Shown here one piece after another: positions 23,649 to 34,624 of a stretch of DNA of 64,000 bases (the first letter of the stretch is position 1; the number at the start of each line of letters is the position of its first letter). The notes under the pieces were generated by a model, which did no database searches, was not told the DNA's origin, and saw nothing but the letters and a program-made list of their open reading frames with translations. A program made the translations under genes and the position numbers. Source of the stretch: Bondarzewia mesenterica (lineage: Eukaryota; Basidiomycota; Agaricomycetes; Russulales; Bondarzewiaceae); contig SGPL01000043.1 of the NCBI GenBank assembly GCA_004802705.1, positions 1 through 64,000 on the forward strand, given 5' to 3'.

Positions 23649-24670
23649 GGCCCGTAAGATGTGGTATAGAAATGATAGTGGTGCCGTGCGGGCGTATTAT
23701 TGTGCGTAGGCGTGTCTTTGACAATGGTCGTGTTGGTCCTTGCTGGCGTGATGATGAACGTCGCGAGCAAGTTCAAAATAGCTCCAGCATCAAACAATAC
23801 CCAAACACCGACGCGTACCGCACGTGACTGTTCTTCCTCACCATCGGTTTCTCCCGACACATTATACCGACAGCGGACGCTGATGCCAACACTTATGTCC
23901 AAAGAAATACGAAACAGCCATGAACGTTACAAGTAATTCAAGATTTTGACATATCTTTCCGCGTTGGGAGTCCCTAGCTCAGCTGCACTTCACGTTCCGC
24001 GACATCCGTCGCAGTAGGAATCTCATCGGCGTTTGTTAAGTCAACCAATTTCTCCTAGGCTGGCTGAAGCAGGAGACGAGAGGACCTTGCTCTTATTTCA
24101 CTTTCTTTTCCTTCCCATATAGGCAACGCATCCCCCCACATTCTGCAGAGCATCAATATCCCAGGGAATACCCGTGGGGTGCACGCTGCAGAACCATAGC
24201 CTTGCCTTATAGCTGGCACTACGTAGTTTCAGATGATGATTGCCAACGTCGGTCTCATCACGCGGCACTGTTGAGAACGATCCAGCGACCCAGTTCTTGT
24301 TAGTCAACTGATATAATCCTTCAAATAGATATCCTCGCCTGTTGCTTACTTGCACGGGCTACTCCAGGCTTAATTGACCGCCAATCCTGGGGCGAGCGAG
24401 CAGCTTCTCTCGGCATTGTCGGTTTGACATTTTCTGTAAGGCATGAACCTCCTTTACGGGTGTATGAGGGCGCAGGTCATCCGCCCTTCCGGATAGCTTG
24501 GCCTCCTCAGAACGGCCGCAAAATATCCGAAGACAACCACGATGGCAAATGCGTGCTATGCGTTTACCATTGGGTGTTTCTTTTCTTCGTCGAGTATAAA
24601 AAGACCCAGTTAGTATTTTCTTGTTTTGTTGTCAATCCGGTTGCCCTCCGCTGAGTAGAACGATCACGAT
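23649..24670. other. intergenic, no gene recognised
   Basis: Divergent promoter region between the membrane protein (minus) and the intradiol-like gene (plus). Short ORFs on both strands lack motifs. A possible TATA-like AGTATAAAAA lies near 24593-24602, about 70 bases upstream of the ATG at 24671. Confidence 0.4.
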
Positions 24671-25882
24671 ATGCAACTCACGTTTATCACCTCTTTACTG
24701 TTCGCTCTCATTGGCATAGCTGTAAGTTCGTGTTCTCCGTATCCATTGTCAATATAATCACAGCCGACAAGCATAAATTCCGTTGCTAGCTTTCCCCACC
24801 AAACACTCGTTTTACAGCGGCATCAATAATGCTGCGATGTCAGTCTTCCGTTTTCTCAAATCTTCTCAGATCAATCTAGAACACTTGCGTCACCGCGGGT
24901 GAAGTTACCAAAGGTACGAATAAACCTCTCTTAATCTTGGGGCCAATCAGGCAGTAATTCACACACGCTTCCATCACAGGACCTAGTTGGATCCCCAACG
25001 CAGTACGCCATCCCTATTTGCACATTATATCGAATGTATTCTTGCTCAGGTTTCCGCGAATAGCCCGTGCTCGAGGACATCACTGGCGGTCAAGTGTACA
25101 TTCGTCTTTAATGTTGCTCTCCATTTTGCGCCCAGCCTGACCAAACATGCGGCGGCATTTGATATTGACATTTTGGACACCACAACGTGCCAGGCGCTCC
25201 CGAACGTCCTCGTCGAAGTTTGGGCTCATGAGCATTCCTTCGACTACCCTTCTGCCCTCAAACACCGATCCTCTGATATCTAGCCAACGCCGTGGGCACC
25301 TAAGGGCCCGGATTCCTCCGCGGCGCGACGATGACTGGTTCGAATGGCATTGCCGAGTTCGACATGATCTTCCCCGGATTCACCTCCGCGGGCGCGAACC
25401 ACATCAACGTTATCGTGCACCGCCCTGGCGTCACTTCGCCTTCTGGTTTGTGTTCCGCCCTCTTTCCAACTGTGGCTCTGACGTGATCGGTTGGGTATCA
25501 CAGGGACAAAGATGGTAGCGCACATTGGCCAGCTGTTCTTCACTGATGTCTGACAAACATCATGTCAATGGACGGTCCCTACGCATCCAATAAAAACGCA
25601 TGGATTATGAACGCGGCCGATTCCAATTTCCTGCAAGCCAATGCGGATGCGTACTCGCCTATCGTGGAGTGAGTGTTTTTGAATCCCGCTGAGAACGTGG
25701 TATCACCTTTTTTATGCATGACGGCGTAGCATCGAGGAAATCCACGATGACTGCTGGCCTGAGGGCATCGTTGATTACATCAGTATGTTGCTCTACATTT
25801 CAATCTGACTGCTATAACGTTATTGGCATGGATCGTACTAGCAATTGGCGTTGATCCGAATGCCGCGCATCCCAATAACTAG
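24671..25882 (+). pseudogene. secreted intradiol ring-cleavage dioxygenase-like, nonsense codon
   Basis: The start MQLTFITSLLFALIGIA is a signal peptide, and the family is secreted. Exons in order include TAGEVTKGPSW, EDITGGQVYI, LDTTTCQALPNVLVEVW, then GPGFLRGATMTGSNGIAEFD, GANHINVIVHRPGVTSPSG, and KMVAHIGQLFFTD. The end is EEIHDDCWPEGIVDYI joined to GVDPNAAHPNN and TAG. Two defects lie together: the stretch after VEVW has no GT donor that keeps the frame (a CT would be needed), and the next codons read ANAVGT-stop (TAA 25301-25303). Relatives usually carry Tyr at that position, probably an iron ligand. The HxH metal motif reads HIN instead. It is probably dead, or its product is short. Confidence 0.65.
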
Positions 25883-26294
25883 GAAGATGGCTCCAGGAAT
25901 GCCGCCAGCTGGACAAATGCGAACGCTATGCCGCAACTTACTCCTGAACCACTTGCATCGTTTGTGGGTGTTCTTGTATGATTGGATCGTTTTTGTGATG
26001 TTAAACAAAAGGTCACCGGAGCTTCGCTCCGGCAACTCCTGCTCATTCAGACGTTGAATAATATGTGTACAATTCCATTCAAACCTGAAATGTCCCGAAA
26101 TGCTTGTAGTATATTCGAAAAAAAAAAAGGTATATTTAGGCTGGATTATTGATACATCATAGGTATTGAGAAGAAATGCCATACGAGATCCGTGTTGTGG
26201 ATAGCATTGCGTCGTGGGTCATGAATTCATCCTCCTCTGTCATAATCAAAGCGATCGAAGCGTGCTTTCTCCATTGTCATGGCTGTCTTTCTGC
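25883..26294. other. convergent intergenic gap
   Basis: Lies between the ends of the convergent intradiol-like and Cys-tail genes. An A-run is at about 26119-26128. No gene seen. Confidence 0.45.
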
Positions 26295-26617
26295 TCAGCA
26301 GCAGCAGCAGGGAATGGGAATGATGTAGCACATACTCCCATCCTTGTGACAGAAGCAAACTATGAATGACTTGAAGAATATTTTTATTCATGATGTAGAC
26401 TTACCGGACATGGTATGCACCCGCCTCTCAGTCTCATGGCACCACCTTTCTTAGCCCCAGTTCCACCGGCCTGAACGACCATATCGGTTGCCGGTCTGGG
26501 CTGAGCGTTCACCACGCCCGCGTCACTGGTCATAGAAACAGCAGTTTCCGCACGGGGGTTGTGAGGATGAGATTGCGGGGGGTACTTTGCAGGTGTGGAG
26601 GACAGCATTGCGACCAC
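26295..26617 (-). CDS. mini-protein with RLRGG motif and Cys-rich tail
   Basis: Two exons give an 86-residue protein. Exon 1 (26617-26405, 71 codons) is a polar leader starting MVAMLSSTPAKYPPQ. It ends GGAMRLRGG followed by CIPCP. The intron (26404-26343) starts GTAAGT and ends CAAG. Exon 2 (26342-26295) codes DGSMCYIIPIPCCCC and TGA. Both exons are in frame and together form a typical-looking fungal small Cys-rich C terminus (seven Cys in the last 22 residues). There is no signal peptide. MRLRGG resembles the C-terminal LRLRGG of ubiquitin. I know of similar short basidiomycete proteins but of no assigned function. Annotation pipelines would easily miss exon 2. Confidence 0.7.
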
Positions 26618-27913
26618 TTTTAAATGGTTATGATGAAATGGGTTTGAGCCGAGAGAAACGGAAACATGCTTATAAGTAAGCGATTATAGGGGGGTGATGT
26701 CATAACCTAACCCAGAACTCAGTCTCACTTCGCGAGATGCAGGTTCTAGTCTACAAATGATCGATTGATCGTTCTTCTGGAAAGGTCTCAGTTTTATTGG
26801 TGATTTCACAGCCGCAGAAACATTCATGCAACATCTGCACACGTATGCCCCTCGCTTCCTCCTGTGGACGAAAGAAATCCACTCAAAAATCTCTGCCTGG
26901 GCATAGAATATTTATAGGACGTACATAGTCAGAGAGACGATTGAGTCCTGGCTGGTCCTTGTCGATTTGCTTTCCCGGCAGTCCGTTGGAACAACCGACT
27001 CCCTTCTCCACGCCACGATACTTCGTCTGGCGCGCTGATAAGTATTTTAACTCTGTTAGGCCAGTAACGCGTCCGCCACATCGGCCCATCCAGGCCTGTC
27101 TGAAGTGATTTTGTAAGTCAAGGTCGATGCCAGCTAGAGGTGAGTAGCAGTCCTATCAAGTATCTTGACCTACGCTGACTCGCTGGAGCTGGACTTGCAA
27201 ACTCATCTCGTTAGTTGCGCTTGACATGAGCTTCTTCCCCGTGGCGCGTTAGATCTCGTAGTCGATTCTTATTGCTGCCGCCACAAAGCCTACTCGGCTA
27301 TCCAGCATCAGCGCAGCTAAGAAAAAAGGGTGAAACTCGGAAATAGGACTGCTCGCTTTATTCTGAGCTCGTATGAAAGTGGTCTGTCGCAAGAAAAGTT
27401 TGCTGACAACGTCTGAACAAGGTGGGTTGGTGTTTGCGACGGTGTAACAGTGACACGACTCCGGTAAAGGACCCCACGCCAGATAACTCAAAATCTGGTG
27501 AGCTCAGTCAATCGCTGCCGGGAGTCGGATTGCACGATGAGGCGGTTGCTTTTGTGAGTGTGCGCAGGTGTGCGCGCGTACCGCGAGGTACCGTGTCGCT
27601 GTGATCGGCACACACGTGATTCGTGATACAAGAGGATCAAGATCTGCGCCCGGCTGAACGCTTGTTGCTGTTTTCTCTACTTATGTTTTTCCCAATTTTT
27701 CCCAACAGCAAGTTTAGGGTGGCCAAACGTCGGCAAACTAACCCGCTTTAGTCTCCTCCGACCAAAGCGCCTGACAGTGGCCCATCCATATTGTTTCCTC
27801 CAACATAAAAATCCGTGCCCAGTAGACCGCCGACCTCAAACTGATCTCTCCCCTCTCCCATCAAAGACCCCTCACGTCCCACTCACGTTATCCAATACTT
27901 CCGTAAACACGCA
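26618..27913. other. intergenic, no gene recognised
   Basis: About 1.3 kb of divergent upstream sequence. Short ORFs on either strand carry no motif. Nothing else is supported. Confidence 0.4.
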
Positions 27914-29229
27914 ATGCCGTTCATCGATATCAAGTGTACAGCTGGCCCTTTGCATCTGTATTACACCATTTCTACTCCTACGAATCCTCACGCAGACTCG
28001 ATCGATGCGAGTCTCCCGACCGTGATTTTCTTACATCCAGTGTATATCTCTCAACAAATATTTCATCGTGCGCGGTCACATCTGAAAACTTTGACACATG
28101 CTGATTGATCCGTCTACATAGTTCAATTCTCCGATCCCATACTTAGACGATTTAACCTTGTCGCCCTCGACTCACGACTCCACGGAGAGAGCACGGGTCC
28201 CGTTCCTAAGTCTTTCGATCTTGCAGCAGCAGCGGAAGACCTTTTTCAGTTTATGGTCAGTGCCATCCTACTATCTTGAAACCGATTTCAAGTTTCTCAC
28301 TCGGGAACTTCCGGACTTCATTATCCAGGAAGCTCTTAATTTACCACCTTGCCATCTTGTTGGTCTTTCCATGGGTGCTTGCATAGCCCTCCAACTCGCC
28401 ATCGACTACCCTGAAAAAGCACTTTCTGTGGTAAAACTGTCTCCGTCATCCTGGGAAGAGGTAGTTGCATTTCTCGACACCAGTCTTATCTATACTGACC
28501 TCAGTTTCTGAATCAAGCCCGAAGCCGTGCTCTTAGGACGCATCGAAATTTACAAATATTGGGCCGCAGCTTTCTCGGATCCGAATCACGTAGACCAAGA
28601 TTTGTTGACTGATGCAATCTATGGGGTTCTGCAACTGGGATTCAACAACGCGAAGTCGAAATTCATTACTGCGCAAGTTTTTCCATCATATTTTCCGTGG
28701 TTCATCGTCTCATCCTCCCTCCCTCAACAGCTTGGTTGCAACTGCGGCACCTCAAGCGATACATCAGTGGGGCCGTGATGCCCTCGAAGAACTTCATACC
28801 GTGGTCATCGACTTTTTTCGCTAAACGTAAACAATTTCCACCCGAGACACTTGCCAGAATTCGGTGTCCTGTCCTGCTGGTGCACTGCGGGAACGATATC
28901 GCATATCCAGTGGAGCAGGCTGAGGAGGTCCAAGAGGCTCTTCGCGAAGCAGGAGTGGAAGTCGTGCTGAAGTCAGTGCCCGATGCATGCCAATACTGCA
29001 TCGTCTCACACCCCAAAGAGTGAGCATTTCCAATCGTGGTCCCGTGCTTGAATCCTGATTTCCGATTCTTCTTCTCTTCCCGTTGTACAGAATCAACACC
29101 TTGTTACATGACTGGTTGCTTTCCAATTTGAAGGAAGCGCCGCCTCCTATACCCGACGTCGTCACGTCGCCCTATGAGGAGCTTCTGGGCAATGTCAGTG
29201 GCTCGGACTCGGACTCTTCGGACGAGTAG
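27914..29229 (+). CDS. alpha/beta hydrolase, copy 1 of tandem pair, catalytic His replaced
   Basis: Alpha/beta-hydrolase fold protein; the substrate is unknown. MPFIDIKCTAGPLHLYYTIS starts the chain. IFLHPVYISQQIFH, RRFNLVALDSRLHGESTG and the nucleophile elbow HLVGLSMGACIAL (GxSxG) follow. YWAAAFSDPNH and QLGFNNAKS come next, then the acid strand VLLVHCGNDIAYP. The expected catalytic-His loop reads VPDACQYCIVSHP, whereas the neighbour copy has HFG at the QYC position. The acidic C terminus is SGSDSDSSDE. About five short introns are used at places shared with copy 2. If the loop is aligned correctly, this copy lacks the His base and may be a non-hydrolytic relative; the later His in SHP could substitute. 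The start is shared with copy 2 (MPFID). Confidence 0.8.
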
Positions 29230-29736
29230 CAAACGAGATCATGATTCCTGCTGCTTTGTCAATATCAGTACGATGTGATTACGATTGGATTTTGAACTTC
29301 TCTCGGTAATGCCCGATTTTAATGAATTCGTTACGAACCTGTCATGAATCATGCACACAGTACGTTCGTACTGTGCGCTGCATGTACATAGTTATGTATA
29401 CTATCTCAACCGAGGACCGTCCGACGAGCGACCTCGGGCGACGTGTCCCGAGGGTCAGGCCGGTCAAGAACTTACTGCATGTGTTGACGTGAATGGAAAA
29501 TGGAGATCTCTCTCACCGCCTTCCCGGTGATGAGAAAGTCCGTAACTTCGAATTCTTATCATCTTTCATATACTTTCCAAAATAGTTGTATCCCGCCAGC
29601 CAGGGATTCGAAAGGATGCAGACATATTTAGGCCGCTTGGTGGTCTGTGGACGGTCACTCTGCTCTGCTTCACTTCCCCCCCTCCACCATTGTTTTTAGA
29701 TTGTTGTACTCCCATTCACGTCTTGTAACGTTCGCC
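29230..29736. other. spacer between tandem hydrolases
   Basis: Holds the small palindrome at 29356-29375 and presumably the promoter of copy 2. No gene. Confidence 0.45.
29356..29375. repeat. 9-bp inverted repeat, 2-nt loop
   Basis: CACAGTACG and CGTACTGTG flank TT. It lies about 130 bp after the stop of the first hydrolase. It could form a hairpin in the 3' end or be a dyad protein site. Confidence 0.75.
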
Positions 29737-31097
29737 ATGCCTTTCATCGATCTCCTGTGCCCCATTGTCGGAGAGATGGTCATGCATTATACCATCTCCA
29801 CCCCGACAAACCCCTCGGCAACAACCGTCGACACGAATATACCCACTATCCTATTCCTCCACCCAGTGTATATTGCTCAGCAAATCTTTCACCGTATGTG
29901 CCTACTCACCCCATTGCTCCCGTCCTCGATACGCTAAACCTCTTGGCCTCATGAATAGCACAATTTTTGGATCCTATTCTCAGGAGGTTCAACCTCATCG
30001 CCCTCGATTCGCGATGCCACGGAGCAAGCACGGGTGCTGTTCACAAGAATTTCAGCAGGAAGGAGGCCGCCGATGATATATACCAATTATTGGTCGGGAC
30101 CTGTTCGACATCTCCGTGCAGCCCGCTGATGACTGACTGCATTCTCCTGCTATTCTCCAGAAAGTGCTTGACCTCCCAGCTTGTCATGTTGTCGGTCTCT
30201 CGATGGGTGCTTGCATAGGCCTCTCACTCGCCATCGACCATCCGGAGAAAGTTCTCTCTTTATGTATGATGTCCCCTCTTCCCCTGGAGGAGGTACGTTC
30301 ATCCCTTATCGCCTCTGCCCCCTTGTGAGGACTCATCCTCAAATTGTCCAAGCCCGAGGATGTAGCAGGAGGGCGTGAGGAAATATACAGATACTGGTTC
30401 GAAGCCTTTGCAGATCCTGAACAGATCGACGAGTCCGAATTGACGGACGCCGTGTACGGCGCCGTTCAGCTGGGCTTCAACAACGCGAAGTCGGGCATCA
30501 TCGACAGGTCTGTTCAACCATGCTTCGTACACCTCCCACACAGCTCATGTTCCATCATCTAGCCTCGCCAAATCAGCAGTATCTCAAAATAGAAAGAACT
30601 GGGACACACCGCACCTCCAGGCGTTCTACGAAGTCTCCGTAGGCTTCTTCACCAACCGCCATCCCCACCGCCGCGAGAGGCTCGCCAAGATCAACTGCCC
30701 AATCCTCATGATCCACTGTGGCGGCGACATCGCATATCCGATCGCGTATGCCACGGAACTCCGCGACTCACTCGCCGACGCGGGCCTTGACGTCGAGCTC
30801 AAGTCCGTCCCCGACGCCTGCCACTTTGGCAACGTCACACATCCCGAGCTGTGAGCCATTTTTCGTCCGCCCCCGCTCTCTACTCCCAATTTCCCGTCTA
30901 TATTGCATTGACTCACCACATGCGCACGATCACAATTCAGGATCAACCGCATCTTGCACGACTGGGTCGTTGCAGAGTCGACTGGGAAGGAGCAGCCCGG
31001 CCCCGTCCCTGCGTCAGTTGTCTCACCCTTCCAGGAACTCCTCGGAGACTGCAGCTCTGACTCCGATGGTACGGACGACTCCGACTATGAATACTAA
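29737..31097 (+). CDS. alpha/beta hydrolase, copy 2 of tandem pair
   Basis: Paralogue of the preceding gene in the same orientation, clearly a tandem duplication: the same MPFID start, intron positions and block order. Blocks are ILFLHPVYIAQQIFH, RRFNLIALDSRCHGASTG, then the elbow HVVGLSMGACIGLSLAIDHP, YWFEAFADPEQIDESEL and QLGFNNAKS. The acid strand is ILMIHCGGDIAYP and the His loop is VPDACHFGNVTHP, so Ser, Asp and His are all in place. The C terminus is acidic (SSDSDGTDDSDYEY), as in copy 1. It differs most in the cap region after the GFNNAKS block. A functional hydrolase is expected; the substrate is unknown. Confidence 0.85.
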
Positions 31098-34000
31098 ATC
31101 GTGTTCTGCCGCCTTTCCCATCCCTTCCATCCCCTGTGCTTTCCTCTTCTTCTCCCTTCCTTCCTGTCTAGGAGTGTAATATCTGAGGTGATCCTGTTTT
31201 TTTTTTTCCTATCTTGCTATTGTAGGTCGTATCATTCGTAAATAGCCGGATGCCCGCTGGCACCGCCCGGGGTAACGTGGGGTGTGTGTATGTTGGGGGT
31301 GAGTGCGTTCATGATTCATGACGACGTTATTTGGATACCAGTGTACGGGTATGTACACAACCTCTTGTTGACCGAAAACAGCAGATACCCTTCGTTTTAT
31401 GTTTTGGTAGTGTTCGTTACGAAGAAGGGGACGACACTAACAGGCTGAGCCGCACGCTTGATACGATCTTGTTACGTACCATACCCTGTATTTACCAGTC
31501 TTGACGATCGTTCATGACATAGACTTTTGTTTTTGCTTGATATGGCGAACGTTGACCTGTACATACATCCAGACATTGGAGAACTTGACTTACTTGGAGA
31601 TTGGAATACTGCGAAGGCTCGAAATCACGTAAGTCACCAACGACTTTGGTGTTTCCGTCGATTGTGGTGCGCCCAACGATCTCAGCAGCACCACGTTCCG
31701 ACTGATCTGGAGATCTTGGAAGATCCACGGTGGATGCTTAGTACTCAATATGTATGTCGTCCCTCAAGTTTTACGAAAGCTCACATCTCCTAAAGGCATT
31801 AAACGTACCTAGTCGCAACTCAAGATTGGGAAAAGGTCAGGGTCGATCACACACGGTGATGCCTTTTTTCGTTGGAGGGACGCACCGAATTTTTCGAGAT
31901 CAGCCTGATCCTATCCGAGGATACAACTGCTGTCACGCGCACTCAATAGCAGGGAACTTCAAAGGAATGCTGACACCGGACAGCCGCATCCGCTGCGGCG
32001 GCTGACGAAAGGAAAACACGCATAATACTGCGTTACACAAGATCAGCTCGCGATGTCGCCACTCGCACTGCAATGAAATCGTCTTCCTAATCCTGAGCCA
32101 CATCTGTAACTCCTGGCAACCGCTCCACCCTGCGAAGCTCTCAAAGGGACCGACGTTCCCATACTTATCATATACACTGATGAGCACGACGCCAGAGAGC
32201 CAGAGAGAACCAAAAGCAGAGCTCGGAGAGATCATTGAAATTCGGGAACCGCCGCCGCCGTCGAATCAATGCTGTAAAAAGAAGAAGAATTATACAGTGG
32301 GACGGCGGACACGGTGCCGACGGACGAGTACTTAAAGATTCTCGGATGCGAAGGCATTAGGGTCCATGCTGCATCATTGGTCAGAACTCGGGATCAACCT
32401 GACCAATGGCGAATTTGTGACACTCGAACTTCGGGATTGGACGAGAAACACCGCGGGACAGGTGAAGAGTCGCGATGATTGGGCAAGCGTGATGACTTGT
32501 GGTGATTGGACGGCGCGGGGAGGGGAGAGTTGGGCATTCAAAGAAAAAGAAGACATATTTAGACATACGTGCAATTGCTGATTCGGGGGTAGGAAATCGC
32601 TCAGAATGGATCTGCCCGACCGAGCAGTATGATTGGACGTGGGCACGCTCAGATCCTCGGCATCATATGATGCTTTGTACAGACAGCAACCTGGTGAACA
32701 AGAGAACGTACCGCCTGACCTGCTGTCGAATCTCGCTCCAAGGTAGATGATGGCTCATCTGACCTACATATATGCTTGTCCAATCGGCGTCGATGCATCC
32801 GTGAATGAGGAAAGACTCAGATGCCAGGTGATGCAGCCCAAGCGACGAGGAACATGACATCTCAGAGGAAGCGTGAAATGCGCGGCCATCGTTTCAGACG
32901 CTTGAGAAGGGGATGCGGGAGAGTCCATGTGGGGAAGGGAGGGACAAATGCGCTGATACCACCCTGACCGAGAGATATGTACTGATCACCTATATCTTCG
33001 GCCTCTCTGAGTGGAAAAGGGCGCACTTGAGTCTTTCACAGGACTTGAAACATAATAGAGAGCACGTACAACTTTCCCTGCTTCGCGATGATGGTAGCTG
33101 TAGGGGCGTTGTATGCGCGAAGCACTTATGAGTGCACCTAGACCGAGCTGTGCCGACGAAGACATACCAGACCAAGCGTGAAATTGGTGTCGATGGCCTC
33201 GCACCTTAGCAAAGAGGATGTCTGTCAGGCGCGCATGGTGCGACCGGTCATTTGAGAGATGAGTCGGTGTATGTGTACTCCCGTTGAAGAGTCTGAGCGT
33301 ACCTGCTTCTAATCAGAATGGCTGCCCCAGAGTGACCACATCCATGCGGTTTGTCAAAAAATGACATGACGGGGAGGTGCAGCAAGTATTATGATGACGA
33401 AAGACGCACCGGTCGCTCTGCTCCTCCGTGCATTCCCCGAGGATCACTGTGTCAACGCCGCCTCGGTCGCTGTGAATCAGAGTCTGAAACTGCGCCCACT
33501 GCTCACCATGAGTATGAGCATCCAGGCGCGCCCCCTCACACAAGCAGGTAAGCAACACCATCGTCTTACTCGGTCTAGGCACCGGCATCGCACCGTTCTT
33601 CGCCCTCGACCATTACGATGCTGGCGCTGATGACGGTGCTGAGTGGAGAGATAGGAGGAGAGACCGGCGACGGTGCTAATTGATGCTACCCTCTACTATA
33701 CAGGACCGATGGGAGGGGATGTTGTCTATGGCGGTGTCGTTTGTGTTTGACGCTTGTGGCGGCTACGGTCCGGCGCGCCTAGTCTCCAGTGGCAGATTGT
33801 AGACAGACTCTTTCGATTCAACCTTCGTACCTCAGGAATATATCGACGGTGTCCGACGGCGCGCCTCGTGCCACGTTCTACTCACAACTTGTCTCCACCG
33901 GGCAGGCAGCCTCTGGCAGGAACGTTGAACATTGTGAGCGCGACACTATCGTTGGGTCTAGATCTGGAAGCGTCGCCGTTCGAGTCCTCATGTCCTTCAG

Positions 34001-34624
34001 CGCTGTTGACGATGATTTGAAGAGTCAACGCGGGGTAGGGAAAATGCCCGTCAGACAAAGTATAGAAGAGACGAGGGCATGACCCCGGTCAATGACCCGC
34101 ATCCGCCATACTAGGATCGCCATTTTACCTCGACCTCTCTTCCATGCCATCCGAAATGCCGTATTTGCCACCCTCCATAGGCACTTTTTCAGGACCGTAT
34201 ATCGACCTCTCCTCCTCCTCCTTCTCATCGATCGATCGATTCGAGAGTCAATGGACCCAGTCTTGACATCGCACTCGATTCAATGGGGATCAGACAGGTG
34301 CAATTGAACTATACCGTCATCCCGCTACAGTAACTTCACTAGCTCACCCTGCTAGGTCGCCGATGCGTAAACATGGTCTCCGTTGACGTATGTCCTCCCG
34401 TTTTGACCTCGACGTTCCCCAGCGAAAATGTCTCTTCGCTTCGCCTCAACCCCATTCCATTATGTACACCACCGCGATTCACCCCATCCCGTCTTGAGTT
34501 GACATTTCACATTTGATGTCCCATCCATGGCTCTGTTTTTTTTTTTGTCCTCATCATGTCGTATAAACACTCCTTTGTCTCCTCCACATCTCTCCAGCTT
34601 CGGCCTCCCACCCTCTTCTCTCCC
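31098..34624. other. 3.5-kb gene-poor stretch, possible oxidoreductase debris
   Basis: No intact gene is recognised. The 5' part has a T-run near 31198-31208. At 33578-33612 one frame reads GLGTGIAPFFALDHY, resembling the NAD(P)-binding GxGTGxAPF segment of flavoprotein reductases. Just upstream another frame reads LLRAFPEDHCVNAASVAVNQ. The pieces cannot be joined into a convincing gene and stops follow soon. A (GATC)n-like run is near 34228-34241. The 3' end must hold the laccase promoter. Confidence 0.3.

Noticed and set aside
33350..34080. Pieces resembling a flavoprotein reductase such as the sulfite reductase flavin subunit (GLGTGIAPF, FVFDACGGYG)
   Set aside because: The fragments are in different frames, in an order that does not fit the family, and cannot be joined by plausible introns.
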